Origin: GCA-2737125 sp044336815
GTDB lineage: Bacteria > Actinomycetota > Actinomycetes > S36-B12
DNA length: 11,099 nt
Direction: 5' to 3'
NCBI GenBank assembly: GCA_044336815.1
Contig: JBIIOU010000057.1
Span: 1 to 11,099, forward strand
Shown here in pieces: positions 1-5,535 of the stretch; the first letter of the stretch is position 1, and the number at the start of each line of letters is the position of its first letter. A program made the position numbers and the translations under genes. The notes under the pieces are model-generated. The model was given only the letters and a program-made list of their open reading frames with translations. It did not search any database and was not told the DNA's origin.

Positions 1-1
1 C

Positions 2-196
2 GATGGGTCGGTAGTTAAGGGATTCGTCGAGGTAACCAGCGGCGTAATTTTCGATTGGTCCGTGGTCTCCGCTCCGACCCAGGCATCACCTTCTAAGCCC
101 TACGGCGATGAAGATGAGAACGAAGAATATGAGAACGAAGAAAATGAGAACGAAGAAAATGAGAACGAAGAGAATGAAGGTGGAGACGATGACTAA
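2..196 (+). CDS. 3' end of unidentified protein with acidic repeat tail (partial)
   Basis: An open frame enters from the left edge and stops at TAA 194-196, giving the last 64 residues of a protein whose start lies outside the window. I do not recognise the family. The first ~35 residues are ordinary mixed sequence (GFVEVTSGVIFDW is typical). The last 29 residues contain 19 Asp/Glu, built from a five-residue N-E-N-E-E-like unit encoded by tandem 15-bp DNA repeats, and end in GGDDD. Such a tail could bind cations or a basic partner, which is inference. The stop overlaps the ATG of the next gene by 8 nt, so the two are probably translated from one mRNA. Because apbE follows two genes later, this could be the FMN-acceptor protein, but no acceptor motif is present in the visible part. 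The reality of the frame is supported by the overlap geometry and the ordinary composition before the repeat. Confidence 0.65.
   Translation, partial: DGSVVKGFVEVTSGVIFDWSVVSAPTQASPSKPYGDEDENEEYENEENENEENENEENEGGDDD
114..178 (+). repeat. Tandem 15-bp repeats, acidic tail of the first gene
   Basis: Four consecutive copies of ATGAGAACGAAGAAN (114-128, 129-143, 144-158, 159-173) are followed by a partial fifth copy to 178. The copies differ only in the last two positions. The unit is a multiple of three, so copy-number change would lengthen or shorten the acidic tail without a frameshift. In the +3 frame the same bases read as a basic MRTKK repeat, and on the reverse strand as a hydrophobic FVLIF repeat. 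Neither of those frames is believed to be used. Confidence 0.9.
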
Positions 197-671
197 TACC
201 GAAAACACCAAGTCAGCACCCGCCCCACACCGCAAGCCAAGGCGTAATTCGCGCGCCGACATGATCTGGTCGGCTGGGTTAGCCGCAACTACCTGCATCG
301 GTGTAGTCGGTGTAATCGGCGTGCGCAGCGTCGAAGCAAATGCTGCTGATGCTGCTACTGCTTCGCAGCCAGCAACAACCGACATTGCTCTGGTCTCGTC
401 GAATGTGCCAACTACGTCGACCGGTCTTACCCAGGCCGATCTTGAGGCCTATGCCGCCGCCTTGGCCGCCGAGAGCGCGAAGCTTGACTCCTACCGGGCC
501 GCACTCGTTGATGCGGCCAATGCACTGCAAGCCGCTTCGGGGCAACCTGCGGTTCAGCAGCAGTCGGTCCAGCAGCAGTCGGTCCAGCAGCCCAAGGTGA
601 CGCCCCCACCCGCCGCCCAATCCGCACCGCAATCTGTACCCGCACCGCAATCGAACACCAAGAGCAGCTGA
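189..671 (+). CDS. Single-span membrane protein with VQQQS-repeat tail, unknown function
   Basis: I do not recognise a family for this 160-residue protein. Residues 1-24 are polar and basic (HRKPRR), residues ~25-45 form one hydrophobic segment (MIWSAGLAATTCIGVVGVIGV), and the rest is Ala/Ser/Thr rich. The layout suggests a signal anchor with the C-terminus outside the cell. Residues ~83-116 (LTQADLEAYAA onward) look like an alpha helix able to form a coiled coil. The end is a low-complexity Gln/Pro tail with a VQQQS repeat. The ATG at 189 is chosen over the in-frame ATG at 108 because it follows a GGTGGAG ribosome-binding site and avoids reading the upstream repeat as MRTKK. It overlaps the previous stop by 8 nt, and apbE begins 1 nt after its stop. 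A structural or scaffold role in the membrane redox complex is possible but unproven. Confidence 0.7.
   Translation: MTNTENTKSAPAPHRKPRRNSRADMIWSAGLAATTCIGVVGVIGVRSVEANAADAATASQPATTDIALVSSNVPTTSTGLTQADLEAYAAALAAESAKLDSYRAALVDAANALQAASGQPAVQQQSVQQQSVQQPKVTPPPAAQSAPQSVPAPQSNTKSS
552..590 (+). repeat. 15-bp repeat encoding VQQQS units
   Basis: Two full copies of GTYCAGCAGCAGTCG (552-566 and 567-581) and a 9-bp third copy (582-590) encode VQQQS-VQQQS-VQQ near the C-terminus of the membrane protein. The period is in frame, so gain or loss of copies would only change the tail length. Confidence 0.85.
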
Positions 672-672
672 A

Positions 673-1632
673 ATGATCGAGCGCAATTTCCGCGCGATGG
701 GCACCGATTGTCACCTGCTCATCAACGCGATAAGTGAGCAAGGCGCGGAGCGGCTCGTCGAGCTTGCGCAGGCTCGAGTTGAGCTGCTCGAAGATTGCTG
801 GTCGCGCTTTCGCCCAAATAGTGAGCTCAATCGCCTCAACGCTAGGGCTGGTCTCGGTCCTGTTGTCGTGTCCGCAGATCTCCTCAACCTCTTGGTAGCA
901 ATGCGAAGTGCCTGGTTAGCGACCGATGGCCTCTACGACCCGACCGTACTTTCGTCTATGCGTGCGATTGGCTATGACGCAGATTTCGCGACCGTGCTGG
1001 CACGTGAGGCAGTAGCAATCGCAGAAGTAGCTGCTGCGCCAGGCATGAATGAGGTTGTCATTGACGAAATCAATCACACCATCGACTTGCCCAGCGGAGT
1101 CGGAGTCGATCCGGGCGCTATCGGTAAGGGTCTTGCCGCCGACACCATCGTGACCGAGATGATCGATGCGGGCGCAATCGGGGTACTTGTAAATCTTGGC
1201 GGTGACATTGTGGTTTCCGGTATACCTGTTGATTCCGACGGTAACCCTGTTGAGCAATGGATTATCGGTGTCGAGGATGAACGAGCTACCGAAGGTGATG
1301 ATCGTGTTGCCCACTGGCTCTACTTCCCGGCGGGTACTCCGCGGTCTGCAGTGGCAACCTCGACCGTACTCAAGCGGCGTTGGGCTGATGGGCGTCACCA
1401 TGTCATAGACCCGCGCACCGGAGATATCTCCCGCGGAGACCTTGTGCAGGTAACCGTTGCAGCTGCAAGTGGCGCCGCTGCCGAAAGCGCTGCAACAGCG
1501 GCCCTACTTTTGGGCTCCAGCGCTGCAGCCCCTTGGCTGAACGAGCGCGGCCTGCTGGCGCTACTCATGACAAGCGATGATTTGATCATGACCGAAATGT
1601 CACCATCACTTGTTGGAGTTCTCCGTGGCTGA
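673..1632 (+). CDS. apbE: FAD:protein FMN transferase, ApbE family
   Basis: ApbE enzymes transfer FMN from FAD to a Thr/Ser of a target protein, forming a covalent flavin, with Mg2+. Visible family motifs, in order over 319 residues, are FRAMGT (6-11), SRFRPNSELNRLN (44-56), LYDPT (87-91), DPGAIGKGLAAD (146-157), NLGGD (174-178), ATSTVLKRRW (228-237) and HHVIDPRTG (242-250). Near the end, ESAATAAL (271-278) aligns with the usual DALATAL metal site, with Glu at the usual Asp position. There is no signal peptide or lipobox, unlike the E. coli lipoprotein, so this form is predicted to be cytoplasmic. Start ATG 673 lies 1 nt after the previous stop; the end overlaps the next gene by 8 nt. No acceptor motif of the [S/T]GAT type is seen in neighbouring proteins inside the window, so the target is outside it or elsewhere in the genome. 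Confidence 0.93.
   Translation: MIERNFRAMGTDCHLLINAISEQGAERLVELAQARVELLEDCWSRFRPNSELNRLNARAGLGPVVVSADLLNLLVAMRSAWLATDGLYDPTVLSSMRAIGYDADFATVLAREAVAIAEVAAAPGMNEVVIDEINHTIDLPSGVGVDPGAIGKGLAADTIVTEMIDAGAIGVLVNLGGDIVVSGIPVDSDGNPVEQWIIGVEDERATEGDDRVAHWLYFPAGTPRSAVATSTVLKRRWADGRHHVIDPRTGDISRGDLVQVTVAAASGAAAESAATAALLLGSSAAAPWLNERGLLALLMTSDDLIMTEMSPSLVGVLRG
1615..1618 (+). promoter_or_regulatory. Ribosome-binding site deciding the GTG 1625 start
   Basis: GGAG at 1615-1618, inside the end of apbE, sits 6 nt before GTG 1625. The alternative TTG at 1610 overlaps this element and has no site of its own, so GTG 1625 is preferred. Confidence 0.6.
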
Positions 1633-2206
1633 TATTCCCTGGACTTGGCTATTGATCCGCGCCAGTGGCGTCACGGCATGGGGCCTACTCACCGCCGTCG
1701 TGCTCTGGGGGATTTTGCTGCGCACGAGGTTGCTCGGGCGGGTGGCTTCACCAATGCGACTACTAGATATGCACCGCTGGCTTGGTGTGAGCGCATTAGC
1801 ATTCCTACTGGTACACATGGGCCTGCTGCTGATCGACCCCAAGGTGGCGTTCACTGTCCCGCAGCTTCTTATTCCAGGGCTGGCACCGTGGCAACCGTTC
1901 GCCGTTGCCCTTGGCATCATCAGTTTCTGGCTGATTATCCCGGTATCAATTCTTGGTCGGATTAGAACCAAACTCGGCAAAGCCGGTAATACCGCATTTC
2001 AGCGAGTGCATTTACTCGCCTATGCGGCTTGGCCTTTTGCAACGGCGCATTACGTACTGGCCGGAACCGACGCACTCACCGAGTGGTCACTAGCGCTGCT
2101 GATCGCAGGCGGTGGTCTCATGGTCTTTGCACTACTAGCACGAGGGTTTGTGCCGGCACCAGCGCCAAAGCGTCCGGTCCGACAAGATCAAACTTCAACA
2201 GTCTGA
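1625..2206 (+). CDS. Ferric reductase / MsrQ (YedZ)-like haem membrane protein
   Basis: This 193-residue integral membrane protein resembles the ferric-reductase transmembrane domain and MsrQ/YedZ: about five or six hydrophobic segments with two His pairs suited to binding b-type haem across the membrane. The histidines are H50 (LLDMHRWLG), H64 (LVHMG), H129 (FQRVHLLAY) and H142 (ATAHYVLAG); the pair spacings of 14 and 13 fit two helices each carrying two ligands. It lacks the FAD/NAD(P)H-binding domain of full ferric reductases, so its electrons must come from another protein or from quinol. Known relatives pass electrons outward to MsrP or to flavin proteins. GTG 1625 is chosen for its ribosome-binding site and its 8-nt overlap with apbE. 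A basic C-terminal tail (PAPKRPVRQDQ) is probably cytoplasmic. The exact substrate cannot be read from the sequence. Confidence 0.8.
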   Translation: MADIPWTWLLIRASGVTAWGLLTAVVLWGILLRTRLLGRVASPMRLLDMHRWLGVSALAFLLVHMGLLLIDPKVAFTVPQLLIPGLAPWQPFAVALGIISFWLIIPVSILGRIRTKLGKAGNTAFQRVHLLAYAAWPFATAHYVLAGTDALTEWSLALLIAGGGLMVFALLARGFVPAPAPKRPVRQDQTSTV

Positions 2207-2255
2207 GCACCGCGCGCACTCCGCCTACAGCGACAAACTGTGGGACTATCAGCCC

Positions 2256-3479
2256 ATGAGCACCTACGGGCTAGACGGCGTGCTTACTTGGACCCAAGCC
2301 CATCAGGTCGCAAGTTCATGTGCTCAGCAACTACCTAGTACCTACGCCCGCCTCGATGAGGCCGCCGGCAGCATCTTGGCGCAGCCCATTTTGACGCTAC
2401 TTGATGACCCCGTGGTCGATAGTGCTGCAATAAATGGCTACGCAGTTTGCGGTGAGGGCCCGTGGCAACTAACCGACGAAGTGCCTTTACGCCCGAGCCG
2501 CGCCATGCGAGTGCGCACCGGTGACCCAATCCCAGCTCACGCAGATGCTGTCCTTGCGATCGATAGTTCAGCCGCCGATCATCATGGTGACGGCACAGTC
2601 AGCGTCGTCGGTCTTGATGAGCTAACCCAATTACCCGACGAGCGCGCCCGGCCCACCTTCGGCTCAGGGATTATTAGGCAGGCGGAGTCCGCCCCGAGTG
2701 GCACCTTGCTTGTCCCCGCCGGCCGAGCAGTGAATCCCGCGATGTTGGCGCTTGCGGCAGCCGCCGGCCACGACGGCATTGAGATCGTGCGCCCACCTGT
2801 GGTGGGTGTCATCGTTCTCGGTAAGTCTCTGCTCTCGCAAGGGCCATCACGCGATGGTCGGGTGCGCGATGCGCTCGGCACAACTGTGCCATCTTTCGTC
2901 GCGGCGTGCGGTGGTCGCGGCAACCCTGCGGTGCGCGCTCCTGACAGTGCCGACTTACTCTTAACTGAGATTGACGATGCAGCTGTCGACGTAATAATTA
3001 CTACCGGATCAACAGCGCCGGGGCCAGATAATCACGTGCGACAGGTGCTGCGTGATCTCGGTGCCCACTGGCTGATCGACGGAGTCGCCGTCACCCCGGG
3101 CGCGCAGATGCTGCTAGCTAAATTGCCAGATGGCAGATTCTTGATTGGGCTACCCGGCGAACCACAATCAGCCCTAGCTGGTTTGGTGACTTTGGTGGCA
3201 CCGCTAATTGCCACACTGCGTGGTGCACCTCTAGCGCGGAGCTACCCATCGGCGGTGCTCTTCGCTGAAACCACAGCCGCTGAGTTTGCCGACGACACCC
3301 GGCTATCCCCTGTACGGCTGGAAATGTTGGACACCGCGCATGTTGCTTACCCGCTCGAGGATGACGGGTCTGCTGGGTTAAACGGCTGGGCCCGGGCTGA
3401 TGCGGTCGCGGTAGTACCCCCGGGGGCTGGATTTCGCGGTGACGTGGTGCAGTGCATCCCACTAAGTTCACCCCGCTAA
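2256..3479 (+). CDS. MoeA-like molybdopterin molybdenumtransferase, divergent
   Basis: The 407 residues match the length and domain order of MoeA, the enzyme that inserts molybdate into adenylylated molybdopterin. Family landmarks are DPVVDSAAINGYAV (51-64), RTGDPIPAHADAV (87-99), the RPPVVGVIVLGKSLL strand (179-193), TTGSTAPGPDN (249-259) and GLPGEPQSA (298-306), followed by a C-terminal beta domain. Several signature residues differ: DGYA is NGYA, the GDEL region is GKSL, GGVS is GSTA, and PGNP is PGEP. It may be a paralogue with weak or altered activity. ATG 2256 is chosen because the family N-terminus (LTWTQAHQVA...LDEAAGSILAQ) begins right after it; the earlier in-frame ATG 2148 would add 36 residues of non-family sequence lying mostly within the upstream gene. 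It starts 49 nt after the haem protein gene and is probably in the same operon. No Moco enzyme is visible nearby. Confidence 0.8.
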   Translation: MSTYGLDGVLTWTQAHQVASSCAQQLPSTYARLDEAAGSILAQPILTLLDDPVVDSAAINGYAVCGEGPWQLTDEVPLRPSRAMRVRTGDPIPAHADAVLAIDSSAADHHGDGTVSVVGLDELTQLPDERARPTFGSGIIRQAESAPSGTLLVPAGRAVNPAMLALAAAAGHDGIEIVRPPVVGVIVLGKSLLSQGPSRDGRVRDALGTTVPSFVAACGGRGNPAVRAPDSADLLLTEIDDAAVDVIITTGSTAPGPDNHVRQVLRDLGAHWLIDGVAVTPGAQMLLAKLPDGRFLIGLPGEPQSALAGLVTLVAPLIATLRGAPLARSYPSAVLFAETTAAEFADDTRLSPVRLEMLDTAHVAYPLEDDGSAGLNGWARADAVAVVPPGAGFRGDVVQCIPLSSPR

Positions 3480-3507
3480 CACGCCAATCCACCCGCTCCC
3501 GTACTTT

Positions 3508-3526
3508 CCCTATTATTCCGATAGGG
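3508..3526 (+). promoter_or_regulatory. Palindrome over a -10 box and RBS before the permease gene
   Basis: CCCTAT (3508-3513) and ATAGGG (3521-3526) form a perfect inverted repeat with a 7-nt centre. TATTAT at 3511-3516 is a good -10 box (one mismatch to TATAAT) and the right arm contains the AGGG ribosome-binding site 7 nt before ATG 3534. No convincing -35 box is seen. An operator at the -10/start point is plausible; a short RNA hairpin hiding the ribosome-binding site is the alternative. Confidence 0.4.
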
Positions 3527-3533
3527 TTACCCA

Positions 3534-4421
3534 ATGAATATCGCGGACATTGACCTCGCTTTAGCCCTCGGAGGTCTGGTTGCCGGATTGATGGTGGGCC
3601 TGACCGGCATGGGCGGCGCTGCACTTGTCACCCCAATGCTGGTCCTGGTGTTCGGGATCCCGCCCGCCGCAGCGGTCTCTAGCGATGTTGTTGCCGCGGC
3701 GATCATGAAACCGGTCGGTGCCGCGGTTCACATCCGCAACAAGTCAGTGCACTGGGGTTTGGTCAGATGGCTATCACTTGGTTCTATACCCGGGGTCTTA
3801 ATCGGAACATTAATTTTCGCGAACGTGCTGGCAACATCTGGTGCTGACTCAACCATCCGAACCTGGATCGGCGTCGTCTTAATCATCGCCCTCTGCGCCA
3901 TGCTGCTGAAGACATATCTCACCGCACGTTCATCAAAGTTACTTGGTGAGCAAGAACTCCTAGGCACCTCAATGCCGGTGAAAATGGTGCCGACGGTTGC
4001 GCTTGGGCTAGTGGTCGGGCTCATAGTCGGCATGACGAGTGTCGGCTCCGGCTCACTCGTGGTCACGGTGCTGCTGCTCATCTATCCACTGCTGCGCCCG
4101 TCAGTACTGGTTGGCACCGACTTAACCGCGGCCGTACCAATGTTGATTGCCGGGGCGATCGCGCATGCCGGCCTCGGTGAAATTGATGTTGCGGTTGTGG
4201 TCTCACTACTCATCGGGCAGTTGCCCGGCGTATACCTTGGCGCAAGATTGTCCTCGCGTTACAACGGTCGCCTACTGCGCTATCTGCTCATGGTCGTACT
4301 AGCAGCAACAGCCATCAAATTACTTGGTGCGCCAAGTATCGTCGCTGGCACCATCGCAATTGTCGGCGTCCTGGTAATAGGTGCCATGATGTTGCGCGAG
4401 CGAGTACGCTCTACCCCATAA
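3534..4421 (+). CDS. TauE/SafE-family membrane permease (sulfite/organosulfonate exporter-like)
   Basis: This is a 295-residue, almost wholly hydrophobic protein with about eight membrane segments. It shows the internal duplication typical of the TauE/SafE (UPF0721) family: GLMVGLTGMGGAALV (18-32) recurs as GLIVGMTSVGSGSLV (162-176), and SSDVVAAAIMKPVGAAVH (49-66) corresponds to GTDLTAAVPMLIAGAIAH (194-211). Members move sulfite, sulfoacetate, taurine-derived or other anions, and substrate cannot be deduced from sequence. ATG 3534 follows AGGG with a 7-nt spacing. The gene begins 54 nt after the MoeA-like gene, possibly from its own promoter, and its TAA overlaps the next ATG by 1 nt (TAATG), so the two are probably coupled. 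Sulfite is the product of many Moco-linked pathways, but nothing here proves a link to the upstream operon. Confidence 0.88.
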   Translation: MNIADIDLALALGGLVAGLMVGLTGMGGAALVTPMLVLVFGIPPAAAVSSDVVAAAIMKPVGAAVHIRNKSVHWGLVRWLSLGSIPGVLIGTLIFANVLATSGADSTIRTWIGVVLIIALCAMLLKTYLTARSSKLLGEQELLGTSMPVKMVPTVALGLVVGLIVGMTSVGSGSLVVTVLLLIYPLLRPSVLVGTDLTAAVPMLIAGAIAHAGLGEIDVAVVVSLLIGQLPGVYLGARLSSRYNGRLLRYLLMVVLAATAIKLLGAPSIVAGTIAIVGVLVIGAMMLRERVRSTP

Positions 4422-5398
4422 TGCGAGCCATCATCTGCACCGAACCCGGCGGGCCAGAGCACCTTAAGTGGCAAGAAGTAACAACGCCAACACCAGGGCC
4501 CGGTGAAGTCTTAATTGACGTTGCTGCCACGGCCGTGAACCGCGCAGATATCTTGCAACGACAGGGCGATTACGCGCCCCCACCCGGGGCCTCGCAAATT
4601 CTGGGGCTTGAGTGCTCCGGGGTGATAAGTGCGGTGGGTCAAGGTGTCACTTCGGTCAAGATAGGCCAGGAGGTGACAGCGCTACTCGCCGGAGGCGGCT
4701 ACGCCGAACAAGTGGCGGTTCCGGTCGGCCAATTGATGAGCGTGCCTTCGGGTTTGGATTTAATCACTGCTGCCTGCCTTCCCGAAGTGGCCTGCACGGT
4801 TTGGAGCAATATCGTCATGACGGCCCGCCTCGCCGAAGGCGAGTGGTTACTCATCCACGGTGGCGGCTCCGGCATTGGCACCATGGCGATTCAGGTGGCC
4901 CGTGCCCTCGGCGCACGAGTTGCGGTAACGGCAGGCAGTAAGTCCAAGCTAGATATCTGTGAACAACTGGGTGCTGAAATCATGATCAACTACCAAGAAC
5001 AAGATTTCGTTGAAGTAATGAATGACGTGACCGGCGGCCGAGGCGCTGATGTCATTCTCGACAATATGGGCGCTGCCTACCTGGAACGAAATGTGCTGGC
5101 CCTCGCGCGTAACGGCCGGCTTGCAATCATCGGTATGCAAGGTGGGAGCAAAGCTGAACTCAACATCAATACTTTGCTGCGCAAAAACGGCACGGTGCAT
5201 GCGGCTTCACTTCGCGGGCGCCCAGAGTCTGAGAAGTCCGCCATCTGCCAGCAGGTTGAGCGCAACATCTGGCCGTGGGTACATGCCGGGCTCGTTACCC
5301 CCGTAATCGGCGCCACCTTGCCGCTGCAAGAAGCTGCAGCGGCTCATCAACTACTTGAATCCGGTGAAATCACCGGCAAAATCGTGCTAACCGTTTAA
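4421..5398 (+). CDS. NAD(P)H:quinone oxidoreductase, PIG3 / zeta-crystallin type
   Basis: This 325-residue cytoplasmic enzyme is a zinc-free member of the medium-chain dehydrogenase family. The N-terminal catalytic domain has NRADILQRQGDYAPPPGAS (40-58), close to the signature of the PIG3 quinone oxidoreductase subgroup, followed by GLECSGVISAVG (62-73). The nucleotide-binding fold begins at HGGGSGIGTMAIQVARALGA (147-166), and the usual end SGEITGKIVLTV closes the protein. No cysteine cluster for structural zinc is present. Family members reduce quinones or other activated double bonds using NADPH. The gene starts at the last base of the permease stop, so it is translationally coupled. The natural substrate is unknown. 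The only downstream structure is the inverted repeat at 5429-5480. Confidence 0.9.
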   Translation: MRAIICTEPGGPEHLKWQEVTTPTPGPGEVLIDVAATAVNRADILQRQGDYAPPPGASQILGLECSGVISAVGQGVTSVKIGQEVTALLAGGGYAEQVAVPVGQLMSVPSGLDLITAACLPEVACTVWSNIVMTARLAEGEWLLIHGGGSGIGTMAIQVARALGARVAVTAGSKSKLDICEQLGAEIMINYQEQDFVEVMNDVTGGRGADVILDNMGAAYLERNVLALARNGRLAIIGMQGGSKAELNINTLLRKNGTVHAASLRGRPESEKSAICQQVERNIWPWVHAGLVTPVIGATLPLQEAAAAHQLLESGEITGKIVLTV

Positions 5399-5428
5399 CG
5401 GAACCAGCTTCCGCCCACCCCAGCCTTA

Positions 5429-5480
5429 AACCTGCTGGAACCGTCAAAAACCAGCGCGAAAATGACGGAACTAGCAGGTT
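5429..5480. repeat. Long imperfect inverted repeat between quinone reductase and GH88 genes
   Basis: Arms 5429-5446 and 5463-5480 pair over 18 positions: AACCTGCT with AGCAGGTT, a G-T wobble and a G-C pair, two A-A mismatches, then CCGTCA with TGACGG. The 16-nt loop is flanked by AAAA on both sides. As RNA it would be a stable hairpin and could end the upstream transcript, but no T-run follows at once. As DNA it could be an operator, because the right arm runs into a possible -35 box. Confidence 0.75.
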
Positions 5481-5505
5481 GACGGCCATTTTAGTTGCGT
5501 ATGCT
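5479..5505 (+). promoter_or_regulatory. Possible promoter of the GH88 gene
   Basis: TTGACG (5479-5484) and TATGCT (5500-5505) resemble -35 and -10 boxes, but the 15-bp spacer is short. Transcription would start near 5512, leaving the AGGAG at 5521-5525 and GTG 5536 in the leader. The -35 box touches the right arm of the inverted repeat. Confidence 0.35.
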
Positions 5506-5535
5506 TCGTGGGTAGCGATGAGGAGAATCACCAAC

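Noticed and set aside
108..188. N-terminal extension of the membrane protein from ATG 108, giving MRTKK repeats
   Set aside because: It would overlap the upstream gene by 89 nt and merely reads the acidic-tail repeat in another frame; ATG 189 has a good ribosome-binding site.
86..385. Reverse-strand ORF with FVLIF repeats resembling a membrane protein
   Set aside because: The hydrophobic repeat is the complement of the 15-bp tandem repeat; no family features or ribosome-binding site support it.
3118..3624. 168-residue reverse ORF across the MoeA-like/permease junction
   Set aside because: It lies mostly opposite a well-supported gene, and its Arg/Pro/Gly-rich composition is typical of an antisense frame.
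5361..5376. CCGGTG-AAAT-CACCGG hairpin as a terminator of the quinone reductase gene
   Set aside because: It lies inside the coding sequence and encodes the conserved SGEITGK ending of the family; no T-run follows.
5479..5535. TTG 5479 as the GH88 start
   Set aside because: It lies in the inverted repeat and possible -35 box and has no ribosome-binding site; GTG 5536 or ATG 5518 fit the signal peptide better.
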